Below are positions 1 to 12,900 of a stretch of 26,323 nucleotides of DNA, piece after piece; positions within the stretch are counted from its first letter, which is position 1; the number at the start of each line of letters is the position of its first letter. Where the stretch lies: NCBI GenBank assembly GCA_030265145.1, contig JARBES010000119.1, positions 11,897,377 to 11,923,699 on the forward strand, written 5' to 3'. The stretch is from Strongylocentrotus pallidus. Its lineage: Eukaryota; Echinodermata; Echinoidea; Camarodonta; Strongylocentrotidae. Position numbers and translations under genes: made by a program. The notes under the pieces were generated by a model. That model did not search any database. It was given only the letters and a program-made list of their open reading frames with translations, and was not told where the DNA came from.

Positions 1-60
1 AACAGCATGTTCTCAAAGAACTGTTCCTGAATCCGGGGATTAACAGGGACCAGTGGAAGA

Positions 61-96
61 TATAAACGCCACCAGTCTAAGCTTTCTGGTCAGTCT
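61..96 (+). promoter_or_regulatory. Candidate TATA plus initiator core promoter
   Basis: TATAAA at 61-66 is followed by TCAGTCT at 90-96, an initiator-like motif. If the A at 92 is +1, the first T of the TATA box lies at -31, the canonical spacing. The start codon would be 618 bases downstream, and several upstream ATGs lie between. So either a leader intron is removed or the true start of transcription is nearer 710. This rests on motif and spacing only. Confidence 0.35.
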
Positions 97-709
97 TTCT
101 TCTCTATGAATACGTACATCTTGTTCATTTACGCGTCGAGGGGGTATTACAATGCAGAGACTTATCTCTCATTTGTGGGGGGTTCCAATTGAATCTAACG
201 GTATATATCGGATTGGAAGCTGGCTCTGATTTTCTCGAGATGACTGCACAGAAGTAGAGAGCAACAAATAACGGAAAGAGATGGTAGTTAGCGGTTGGAC
301 AATACAACCCCAATACATCAAGCGACTCTTGAGCAAAACGGAACACTTTTGTTTCACACGCTGGACACCTATTTCAAACCATCTTAATATATATATATAT
401 TAATTCTTGACCTGGCGGCAAAACTGTGACTTTTGATTTTGAAAATAAAAAGTTTCGTTTAATAGTTGCTTATATACATATTTCGTAAAACAGACCCTTT
501 TAATTTCATACCCGATATTTTTTTATTTGTTCAATATATGTTGGTAACAATCACGCCGGAAATGGATTCCGTCTAAAAATCCGTCATCTTTAATTTGAGG
601 TATTGCTGATCATATCTCGCTCAACGTCGTATGCAACCTTTGCCAGAGTATATTCCGACTATCATCACACCTGGCATTTATCTCCCAAATAGTGACTTTG
701 TGAATAAAA
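97..709 (+). other. 5' leader or upstream flank, no coding exon recognised
   Basis: This stretch is AT-rich, with an AT dinucleotide run near 388-402 and several short ATG-led frames. Two overlapping minus-strand frames at 125-357 have no recognisable domain. The tract ending in AG just before 691 could be a leader-intron acceptor, but it is not convincing. It is probably 5' UTR, leader intron, proximal promoter, or a mixture. Confidence 0.5.
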
Positions 710-909
710 ATGATGGAGAAACTGTATTACTCAAGCTCGGGCCCGCTGGAGCCTTCACCGTATCGCCCACGTAGCCCTCCCTGTGGACCAGGGGAACGAA
801 CACTGATCCCGTCCCACTCACTACCAGCTCACTCATCTTTACCGGGTTACGACAGCAACCATACACCAGTGCACCTCAGCGCCTACAATACCGGCCCGCA
901 ACCTATGAA
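710..909 (+). CDS. glass: glass coding exon 1 (residues 1-67)
   Basis: The frame opens with two adjacent ATGs (710 and 713). An in-frame TGA at 701-703 rules out an upstream start in this exon. The second ATG has the better context (A at -3, G at +4), so either may be used. The exon encodes a Pro/Ser/Tyr-rich segment beginning [18 protein letters not shown]. It ends at a good donor (GTAAGG, 910-915) with two bases of codon 67 left over. Reading through the donor meets a stop at once. Local GC is clearly above the flanking intron. No domain is recognised; the exon is accepted because its phase fits exon 2 exactly. Confidence 0.8.
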
Positions 910-3900
910 GTAAGGCTCTTTCTCTTCTCATATTTCTTTTTGATATAAGGAATACAATTCTCAGCTTTTTTGTGTCCCCATCATCACTGACGAATAAGTA
1001 TTAATATAATTGAACTGAAATCACTTTTGTTCAAAAGAAATTGATGTACTAAATATTGCATAATTGCAAACCAACTAGAAAAACTTTATCGTAGCTATTT
1101 TGATAATGTTGACATCATGACGATGGATTTTCTTTTTGCTCACAAAAAGGTATTTAGTTAAAAATAAAGATTACTTTCAAACGGAAGTTAGTGTAATTAA
1201 TTACATTAGCTTTATTTCTTCTTGTATTTGGACAATTACCAAAAATATGTTTTGTGTATGATAAAGTGATTTTTAAAAGTATTATGGGTGCAATCACAAG
1301 TATTATTGCAACCATTAATACTGTTTTATTACTTTAACTCCTTTGGTATCAAATATATGGAATGATATTGAATATAAATCAGTATGATCAGTAGCAAAAA
1401 AAGTACTCTGCTCTCAAAATATTGTTTCTATGATGCCAAATAATGGAAAGTGTTATGAGATATTGAAATGTAATTGACTTTTATTTTTTCCCTAAGATTT
1501 CACATAGTACTAGCTCTCTTTAAAACTATTTTGTCAATTGTTTATTAAAATGAAAGCACTTTGTGTGCATGAGGGTTTTTTAATTATAAGAAATGGCCTA
1601 AGGTATATCTTCAAAATTTGAAAATCGTAAGGCGTTAAAAAAGAAAGAATTTTAGGTAAGTTATCACTTAATAAACAATCTTCTTTGAACATCATTACAC
1701 TACCTTGCAAGAAAATTATAGAAAATGTTAAAGTAAAATGAAATAAGTTAATGGTATACCATGTTAATTAGAGTAAAGAGTAAATATAATAATTTGACAA
1801 TGACACTTGTAAATTGATTTCAATTATGTCAACATTCAAATACAATATTGAAACTGTACTTATTTTGCTTTTAAACAACTGAAGATTCCATGGTAAAGTT
1901 TTGTTTTGACCCTCTAAAATAGTTTTAACATTTGGTATTCAATTCATTTTATTTGTGTTTCCAACAAAACATTACAAATCAATTATGAACATTTACAACA
2001 ATTTAGGAATACATAGGCCTATTGTAAACAGATAAGTCCACTAAAAAGCAATGATTGTACAAGTGTGGACCCTTCAAATGATATTTAGAAATAATGAGTA
2101 ATTAAATTTACAAGTTCGTAACTACAAAAGAATTTAGAGAGTCTAAACTTCTCAAAGTGCGAGGCAAAAACGTTGACATGCTGAAATAACCGCAATTCAA
2201 CCGCAGACAAAATTATGATAAGATGCACCATTATACTCGATGCCAAAGTGATGATAATAATAATAGCAAAAAATGATGATAATAATAATAATGGTAGTAA
2301 CAATAAAACAAATAATGATCACTATGATGATAATACGAATAATAAACAATAATGATAATAATGATGATAATAACAATAATGATTTTCCCCGTATAGTAGA
2401 TTGTAGGAGAATAATACTACTACTAATAATAATAATGATAATGATAATAATAATAATAACTGTAATGAATAATAATGATATTGAATAAAAAATAATACAT
2501 TTACAATTTTGGAGAACTAAAAAGTAAGTTCATGCCAGTTGTAACGTGAGACACTCCCTGAATATTCTTTTTTTTTTAAACTTTGGGTAAGCTTGTCACA
2601 TTTTTAAGATAGAAATCAAGACTACGAATTCCACTGCCTTTCCATATCGTCCTTTGCTACCCTTTCTCATCAATAATTCAAGATGCAAGAAAAGGGATTT
2701 TTCATATCAGGTGTGATGCGCAATTTGATTCTTGTGTTCTGAAATCAATCACTGATACACATAGATATGAGTGGGGTCTTGACTTGTCAAAAAGCTGAAA
2801 TCCTCTTGTTACCAATATTAAAGTGAAAGTGAGCTGTTATCAAGTGAAGAAAAACCGCTTCAGCTGAGAAAAAAGCTACAAATGCAATTTACTCCCTAAT
2901 AACTCCGTACCAGTTAACTTTACAAAGCAAAAAGATCACTTTGATAAGATTTTAATTTTTTTGAATTATTGTCGATCAAATGTTCTTCGCTTTAAGTTGT
3001 GTTTTGTGGTCCAAAATCATGCAAATTGTCTCCACGAAATCGTACTTATTATTATCATGGGATCACCAGACATTGATATTGTAATATTATAAAATTAATG
3101 TTTGATGAGAATGGTTGGACCACTTGTGTTTGATGATTTCATCGAAAACATGTAAATCTAAGCGTTGCAACGTCGGGAAAGAGATCTGACATACTATGCT
3201 AACGGTGCTGCCGTTCTATTTACGGAGAAAAAAAAGTGGAAACAAAAAAATGCCTGTCTTTATAAATTCAAATGAGAAAAAGTTATTCATGATACTCATA
3301 ACTTGAGAACGCCAGGTTGTAGAAATTAGGCGAATCTACTACAAAAGTGAGTAAAATACATGATTCATCATTTAAAAAAAGTCTTTAGTTCACTGAAATA
3401 GTCAGAAAACTGTTCATTTCTAACGAATTTCTTACAAGGGAACGTAATATTTTTCATTTGAAAGACCAAGTGCTTTCCAAGCGCCTATTTCTGTTCAAAT
3501 GGGAAATGTTATATTTACAAATTCTATTCAAAATTGTATCAATATATTGTATTACTTAACACAGTTGGAGAAACTTTCTGCTTCCGAAATACGTTTATTC
3601 TATGTTTGTATATTATTAATATTGAAGTCCAGTCTCAGTTAGAACATTGTAAAGTAATACAGGAGAATAAGTAGAAGGGAAACCATGTTAACAAGGACTT
3701 ATAGTTTCAAGCCAGTCCGTTTTTACCTTAATCATTTCTTTTTCTCAGGCCGGATATGAAGGGTAAACTTTGAAATGGGGACCAACTGTCCCGCAGTTCC
3801 CCTTAAATTTGTATTTGCTCTATGCATTATGTGTAGGTGTAGTTTGCTGAAATACAGGTATAGGGTTTCTATTTGCAGGGTGTGTTTAGAATGACAACTG

Positions 3901-6900
3901 ATAAGAGAGTAGATGAAGCTGTGTAAAAACAGAAGCCATTGAACAATTGGTATTTATAGGGTTGTGAGTTTTGTAGCAAGGGTGTTAATGAGTGGGAGGG
4001 AGGGAGGGAGAGAAAGAGAGTTAGAGAGAGAGATTGGGATTGGTAGGTTTGCGTATTGAAACGAAGACACGATCACGCTCAACTATTTCATTAAATTAAA
4101 CCCTACGTGGTCTTTATTTTATTTCAATGTATAGCTCTGATGGTAAGAAAGATGGATATGCGTTGAGGTAAGAAAGAGGGATACCTATTAATCGAGGGTT
4201 ATGAGAAATACAGCGTACATATTAACGCGGAAGAGGAAGTGTGGGTGTGTGTGTGGGTGTGTTGGTGAGTTGAACTATTGATTACGTAGTAAAACTATAA
4301 AATCAGAAGTATAAAATAAACTGAAAGTCTGAAGTGAATCTTGAAGCATCTTGTACAGAGGGACAGGAATGACTAATGATCAGCTAATTTCCCTGACAGA
4401 GATAGATGAGTTGGCCAGAGGCGTATAGAAAATAGTCAGAGGCGTGATTAAGGCGCAATTATTGCGGTATGCCATACATAGAAAAGAGTAAGATTGAGAG
4501 AGAAAGAGAGACAGAGCGAGAGAGAGAGAGATACAGACAGACAGAGATAGAGGAGGGGATGGAGAGAAGGGATGGGGGCGTAAGACACAATAGAAAGAGG
4601 AATGATATCGATAATTTCAGATTACTCCATAGTTTTCTGAATTTTCTTGAATGTTTTGTTTTGAGGCAATGTTTTCCGAAAGAGATCGAGTATTGAAGAA
4701 TACGCTTTTTAAAATGTAAGTCTAGTATATGAAAATAAACACACGCTGTATTGTATGGCAGATATGAGAACAAAATATACAGTAACGTACACCTAACATA
4801 AATAAACCTAACATAGTAATTACATCCATATTATATAGTGTCATACTTTACAAGGACTACACAACTATGAATGATCTATGCCTGTACAATAATTTGTTTA
4901 CTATTCAAATCATTAAGAATATCCATTTTATAAAATTTGATTTATTACGTAGAATAATACAGAGAGCGTGTCATGAAAGAGTTTAACACGGTTTAGTGAT
5001 CTTTGGGGCTTTTTCATATCTATATTGAGTGACAAATATCATGCTTATAGACCTGTCTAGATTACATATCTTTTGATATCAAAAAAGGAAGAAAAAAGAA
5101 AGAAAAGAAAATCAAGAAGAAGAAATATTTGTCATTCTTTCGAGACTTTGCATGTGAACGAAAACATATATTTAAGATAACTCTACGAGGTAAAAGAACA
5201 TTATTTTACCTATATAAACTTAGCACACTTATGACATATAGTTATGATTATCAAACTGAAACAAATATTCAGTTCTCGTTCCCCCTCCGGGGCACATGTT
5301 AAGACAAACACTTAATAATAATAATGATAATATACATTTAGATGAGGTATTTTAAGGCACTTCACAAAAGCTCAAAGTTCTTAGAATTTCGAATGACACC
5401 AGTTTACTTTTTGTGTACTCCCCCGCGCTTTCTGAGAAAACAGTAACGAATGTAAGGTTTATACCAATGATAGGCAGATATATTTTTTTGGTAAGAACTG
5501 TTCATTGCTAAACACAACCTATCATGATCTGATCATTATCATATTCAATTATTTTATTCTTTAATAAGAATGTAGTGGATTATGAAAGATCTATATTTAT
5601 ATATCTCTATGATACACATTTTTCATTCACGTTAAAAAGGTTATTTTACTCAAAGCTTATTAGCCATGACTCTGCATTGCTTTCAAGACATATGAAAATG
5701 TGAATGTAATAATTGTCATTGACCACATATACCCAAGTCTCCCAATTAAGATTCATAGTTCTCTTACAAATTATTTTATAATGCTTCTCATCTGACTAAT
5801 CATAGCTTTCTGAAGCAAACAGAATGTGTATGCTTATCTGGACAATATAGACAAAAAGGTGGGAATAAGAACCAAGAGAAAATGTGGACGAAACGAAATC
5901 TAACTGCATGGTGAAAAGAAAGCACCAGCTTCAGAAATACATGTTCTATCTAGCACCTCAGCCATGCCGATGTACCTATAGTATATGAACAGATATCGCC
6001 ACAATACTCATTGCATACTGCGTTATTGTGGTGTTATAAAAGTTCAATAACAAGAAAAATGCAACAGGAATTATGACCTACTGTTTGCTGACCAGTGCCG
6101 TGGTCAAGCGTTATGTCCAGATTTGACCGTCCAAACCTTGTGGTTTTGGGGTCACCATTGAATTCTTTCGGATGAGCTATAGTTGGCTTTCGAAGTACAA
6201 GCGGTTTTCACAGAACTCGGCGTTGCTTATGCACTTGTATTCCTTTGTTTCTTTCTTTATAATTCCTTAATTCATTCTAAATCTATCATCTGAAATAAAA
6301 ATGGAATTTAGTTTCTCTGAAATATGAAATCACCCGAAAGATATGGATATTTTTAGCAGTTTTCACAAAAGTCGGCATTGCTTGCAATCGCAATTTCCCT
6401 GTATTCGTTTGTGTTCATTCTGTCTCATTCTTGAGTCAATTTATACTAAATTTTATCATTATAAATGAAAATGGAATTCCCGGAAAAAATGATATCATAT
6501 TTAGGGGAAAGAAAAGAAGCCCTAGTCATCTGGCTGTTCGCCCAGATAAAAAAAGTTAATGCATTTTAACTCTATTGTATAAAATACGCATGTCGTTACG
6601 ATTTGGGTCCTGATATAGTTTATATCGGGAAATTTCCCGAAGAAATTATCCCACATTTATGTTATTTCTATTTGGATAAGAACCTCAAAAAATAGTATAT
6701 TACAGCAAATTTAAAATTGAACATTCAAAATTTAGAATAAATTGCATTCAACAGTTTAGATACATGTATGTCTGATTATTAAACAACACACCGCCAATCG
6801 AACTATTACTCAGTGGAAACGGCTTATTCAATATACATTGATAATAATAGAAACAGAACAGAATAACACACACACACAAAAGGAAAACAAAATGTATCAA

Positions 6901-9900
6901 GCGCTGACCACCAGTAGGTACGAATTAAACTTGATTTGGAATTTGAAAATTTTGAAATTTTGAAATTTTGAATTTTCCCTACCCCTCTCGAGACTAATCA
7001 CTAGCCCCCATGGATGGAGAAATGTTTCCTTTCCCTTTTTTCTATATCTTACAAAATATCTAGTAAACGGACAAGATTATTTATTTAGCCATGTCAATCT
7101 CTTATCTCTTAATATATTTTCCACCTTACCATTTCTAATTTGTCTTACTCTCGTTGCTATCACCTCCTTTGCGTCATAAATATCTTACCTCCCTTTGTAA
7201 TCCCAATGTTATCAATTATGATCCATTTTTAAACTATATTTTCATTGATGAATGAAGTAAAATTAACTTTGTATTGGTTGCAATAAACCCTCCTACCTCC
7301 ATTCCTCTCCCTTACATTTTCTTTGATGTGAACCCTTTATCCACAGGTACAGTTTTTATAGGATTAGCCTCTGTCCGTCTGATGCTGCGTATCATAAGTA
7401 ATGAATTAGTAGATAAATTCACTCTTTTCTTGATCTTGTCTAATAATAATGATAATAATAATGATAATGATAATAATGATAATGATAATAATAGTTATAA
7501 AACTAATACTAATAATAATAATGCTGAAAATAATGATGATAACAATAATAACAATAACAATAATAAGAATAGGTAGAAGAAGCAGATGAAGAAGCAGGAG
7601 AACAAGAGGAACTAGAAGAAGAACATTAGCAACAATGACAACAACAACTACATAAAGTATTAAGTAAATTGATATTTTCGACAGGGTCTAAAATATGGAA
7701 TGATCACAAGTTTCTAAGTGAAATGATAGTCAGTGCAAGAGCGGAGTAGAAAAAACAAATTAAAAGATAGATTGAAAGTATTTCAGCATTGCACATCCAA
7801 AGACGCCATGCATACCACACCTGCCGTCAATTAAAAAACGAAGAAGGAGTAGATTCATATACATACTTCAATTCAATTCAATTCAATTCAATTCAATTTA
7901 TTTTGCCAAGCAATAAAAAACATACAGGGTAAAACAAAAGCAGTATACAAAGTTTCACACAATTACAATTACTAACATAAATAAACACAGAAATACACAG
8001 AATCAATTTACAAACATGAATAATACAAAAGAAATTGCTAATGTTGGTAGCAGCCAGAAAGGAGGTGGTCCTTATATGCAGCTGACCAATTAATCAAATA
8101 TAAAAAATTAAGCTATAATAACAAGTAAACAAATAACAATTACATGTAAAATATAATGAATTTAACAAACGTTAAAATATGTAGCTAATATCAGTATAGG
8201 TCCATCAAGTATTTTTTCTTGAAAGCCTCTTTAGTTATTAAAAAAAAAAAAAAAAAAAAAAAATCATAATAAATGGGACATGGGTTTTAAAAGAACGATG
8301 TAAATTAGGAACCGGAAAAACTAAATCGAAACCTATACAAAAAAGAGTGATTTTAAGCTCTTCGATGTAAACCACTCCTGTAAGTCTATTAGAATCTGCT
8401 TAGCAATTTAGTTTGGAGCGGTCCCAAAGAATGCGAAAATGTTTTTCCGGATTTTTATAGAAATGCAGTAATGTGATCTATAATGAGAAACCTTTTAATG
8501 GTATAATCAAGGTATAATCTAACATGTCGTGCTTAATCGTAAAGATTAAAAGGTCTAAAAATATGCATGCCCAGAAGCGCCTTTTAAACACGAATGATTT
8601 TTACATATTTAAACGCACAACGCAAATATCTTAATTGTTAAACATAAACAATTTGTAGTTGCATGTGTAGTCCACCATTGTTTTTTAAGTAAATATAATA
8701 TAGGTTGGGAAATTCCGTCAAAAATACGAAAACTGATTGGTTACGAGGACGTCGCATTACTTTGATCTACAAGATTTTGATTCTTCACTTTTTATTTTGG
8801 TTCCTTGTAAAAGCAACATCTTTCACAATCCCTCACACTTTACTTATGAATGTTTGCACGGGGAATATGATTTCACGAGTTTCAGATTGAATAATCGCAT
8901 TTTCAAACTGTTGAGAGATCATTTTTGTGAAAAATCTAGACCTTTCCTTTTTTAACTCGGAGATATCACCCCCACCAAAAAGTGATTAATCAATTAAAAT
9001 GGTTAACAAGTGATCAGGTTTGTTCCAATTTCATATCTTAAATTTGTCAAATGGGACAACTTTCATTTTAATTTATACAAAATATCATTGTTTTATTGAT
9101 TGCTAAGAAATTCTATTTTCTTGTAATGAGCAAGTTTGTGGCACAGAATGTTTCTAATACTGTTGTAGGTTGTAACCATGTCATAATCTCCGATATCAGA
9201 GGACCCATCTCGGTTTGCCTGATGATTTTTTTTCTCCCCTCAAACCTTGAAGGAAATTTTTTTAAAAGTGAAATATCTTATTCCTTATTGGCAAACTTGT
9301 AATTATTTCCTTTTTTTGTGATCAGGCTCTCCGCCCCTTCAATGAAATTGTCCTTGTGATGCCCATGAAGAAATTGTTATATAACATGATCGTCATAATA
9401 TATGCATCTGCTTACCAAAACGTTTCATGTATCACCAGTTACCATGGATCAAAACAGAACAGAATGTTTAGAATATATTTCTTACAATCCCAATTAAGCC
9501 GATTGCAAGTCTATGTCGTGGATGACTGCCTTCCAAAGAAAAACACTATTAAAACATTCATTTAGACAGATAGAGAGATAGATATATAGTAAGATAGGCC
9601 TAGATCTAGATAGAGAAGAGAGAGAGAGGGGAGATAACGAGATAGAGAGAGAGAGAGAGAGAGAGGGGGGAGGGGGAAGAGAGAGAGAGAGAGGGAGAGG
9701 GAGAATGAAGTGATGGCATCGATGGAAAAGGATGATGGAGAGGTCTCGTGCAATTCAGGCAATTTTTATTACAGTGAAAAGCTCAAAAAAATCCTTTTGA
9801 GATATGTAATCAAATCAAATCTTTAGATTCTTGGTTTTGTTATCTGGATTTTTCCCGTTCTCTTAGTTCTTTAAAAAATAATTTCCTCATTTCTGCCTCA

Positions 9901-12900
9901 TTGTCTTTTTATCCTTCGTTATAATTATAATGTACTGTACCTTTTAAGTTCTGAAAATGTCTGGAATTAAATAATCAGGTATGTAATTACCGCGGACACA
10001 TTGTGTTTCAATGATATTTATTTATTTCCAATCTAAGAAGATTTTTCCGACAGAAACTCATTAGTCTTCAAATTACCTCCTGTCATGGAGCCACTTCCTC
10101 CAGACAGTTTCATGAATTGCATCTCGATGGCACTTAAGGGAGTTAAACAGATAAATCATTAGAAGCAGTACAAAAACAAACACATCAAACACATTAATGA
10201 TACTTCCGATATTATAGGAATGGGGTAATAGGAAGCCCTGATTTATTTATTTTCTCTTACCGTCTAAATTACATCAACTTTTTGGCACAGATTACACGAA
10301 GCCTGCCAGAGAGTCCACTCCAAGGGTTTCAAAGTCAGGATTTGTTTTTCAGTTTCATGGGTTCTTGCAGATCAATGAGCGTCCCAGATTTCATCTCAAG
10401 TTTTAGGTAAATTCGAAATGGGTAGATTTGAGATTTGGAACAAGTAAACAAAAAAAGTGTTGGGTTATTAATATAGTGGTCTAGGAAGCAGGGAGTTGGT
10501 GAAGACAGAAAGGAAATTGAGGTATGCAGGAGACTGGTGGATTTCGAAAAGACAGGCAAGTCGAAAGAAAGTTAAAGCATGGTTAAAGTAAGGACGGATA
10601 GAGATTGAAAGGCGGGAGAAGCGGACACCCTTATAACGGAGTCTCATCGGAGTGCTTAGAAAGTAACAACAGAAGCCCGCCATTGTCTCTGATTATCTAC
10701 TTGAAGAAGACGCTCAAGATAGTCGGTTTAAAACCAGTCCCTTGAGCTTTGCTCTACCCCATCTCCTTTTCGGTGGGGGTACAAAGGAAGGCTTGGAGTC
10801 GGAGGGTCTGGTAGATACATTGTTTAAGGATTAAGACCAGGACTGAGCTCCTTAACAGGGCTTCACGCCTCGGGCACCAATGCACCCACCGATTCCTCAT
10901 CAATGCCCCTCATCCCAAATCTCACTCCCTCTATTTCATTCCTTTCACCCCTCCCGCTCCAATCTGGGATAATTTATCCTTCCCAAACCTCGCTCAGTGA
11001 ATAGCCGACATATACTGTATACAATTAACTTAAATGCCGATTCTGTTTCTTCTGCTCGCTAACGCTTCTCTTTTCATCTCGTCTTTGCCACCATTCACCT
11101 CCCCTTTTCTCTATTTCTGTTCTACAAAATAATTTGTTTTTGCACAATAGGCAGGGATTTGTTCGGAAGAATTAATATTTTCTCTGCTCCAATGATTATA
11201 TCAGTGTTCCTCTCCCTCTCTTTCTTTCTGTCTCCCAACATACTGTCGGCTGTGTGTAATGTTATTGCCTGGGGCTGTTTTTATGTTTGGTTTGTAGCCG
11301 TAAAATGAAGCAAACTCTTCGTAAACATGTCAAGCCNNNNNNNNNNNNNNNNNNNNNNNNNNNNNNNNNNNNNNNNNNNNNNNNNNNNNNNNNNNNNNNN
11401 NNNNNNNNNNNNNNNNNNNNNNNNNNNNNNNNNNNNNNNNNNNNNNNNNNNNNNNNNNNNNNNNNNNNNNNNNNNNNNNNNNNNNNNNNNNNNNNNNNNN
11501 NNNNNNNNNNNNNNNNNNNNNNNNNNNNNNNNNNNNNNNNNNNNNNNNNNNNNNNNNNNNNNNNNNNNNNNNNNNNNNNNNNNNNNNNNNNNNNNNNNNN
11601 NNNNNNNNNNNNNNNNNNNNNNNNNNNNNNNNNNNNNNNNNNNNNNNNNNNNNNNNNNNNNNNNNNNNNNNNNNNNNNNNNNNNNNNNNNNNNNNNNNNN
11701 NNNNNNNNNNNNNNNNNNNNNNNNNNNNNNNNNNNNNNNNNNNNNNNNNNNNNNNNNNNNNNNNNNNNNNNNNNNNNNNNNNNNNNNNNNNNNNNNNNNN
11801 NNNNNNNNNNNNNNNNNNNNNNNNNNNNNNNNNNNNNNNNNNNNNNNNNNNNNNNNNNNNNNNNNNNNNNNNNNNNNNNNNNNNNNNNNNNNNNNNNNNN
11901 NNNNNNNNNNNNNNNNNNNNNNNNNNNNNNNNNNNNNNNNNNNNNNNNNNNNNNNNNNNNNNNNNNNNNNNNNNNNNNNNNNNNNNNNNNNNNNNNNNNN
12001 NNNNNNNNNNNNNNNNNNNNNNNNNNNNNNNNNNNNNNNNNNNNNNNNNNNNNNNNNNNNNNNNNNNNNNNNNNNNNNNNNNNNNNNNNNNNNNNNNNNN
12101 NNNNNNNNNNNNNNNNNNNNNNNNNNNNNNNNNNNNNNNNNNNNNNNNNNNNNNNNNNNNNNNNNNNNNNNNNNNNNNNNNNNNNNNNNNNNNNNNNNNN
12201 NNNNNNNNNNNNNNNNNNNNNNNNNNNNNNNNNNNNNNNNNNNNNNNNNNNNNNNNNNNNNNNNNNNNNNNNNNNNNNNNNNNNGATAAAAGAGAATGAT
12301 ATGAATATGTAAACCAGCACAAACTTCAATCTCTAGAAATTCGGACGGGTGTGTAATGGCCTATATGGTACACAGTTCTGCTCACATCAGTACATCCCTA
12401 ACCCAACACTCATAGCTAGGCATGATCGGGGCGTCACAACATACTTGTCGAAAAGAATATACTATAGTCCTAATGTACCCGAAGGACAAAACATGTGTCC
12501 CTACTTGTAGGTTTTCTAAATTACAATTATGGTAAAACATGTCACAGTCTTCCCGAAAAGCGAAAAAAAAAGAGTTGTAAGTCCTTCAATTAATATTAGT
12601 TTCTAACAGCAATCCTATAGATTTGTCAAAACGAAATTAAGGATGAAGATTGCTGTACTATCGGACGACAAAAGGCTTCATGGCTATTATTCCAGCACTA
12701 GTGGAGTTATTCTCCTTAACCTTGGGCAAACCTCCATCCTCGACCTAAACATTAAAACTAACATCTCCTTCCTCTAAAAAATTGTATATAATATATTTTT
12801 GACCAATTAAATCCAAGAGCGAATATCACCAGAGCTTGTGCCAGATCGGAGTTAATTCTGGTAAATTATACAACACAGAGCCGTTGGCTACGTCTCCACA

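Noticed and set aside
125-357. Two minus-strand frames upstream of exon 1
   Set aside because: Short, mutually overlapping in different frames, no recognisable product.
2085-2488. Asn/Asp- and Ile/Leu-rich open frames on both strands
   Set aside because: They come from the AAT/GAT microsatellite; no domain, no codon signal.
3749-3762. Possible 14-base micro-exon after a strong TTTCTTTTTCTCAG acceptor, followed by GTAAAC
   Set aside because: Its length is not a multiple of three and would break the otherwise perfect phase between exons 1 and 2. Treated as a decoy splice site.
4459-4773. 104-codon minus-strand frame and its plus-strand partner
   Set aside because: Low-complexity product of the GA repeat.
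11262-12329. Four long frames on both strands across this span
   Set aside because: They consist almost wholly of N from the assembly gap.
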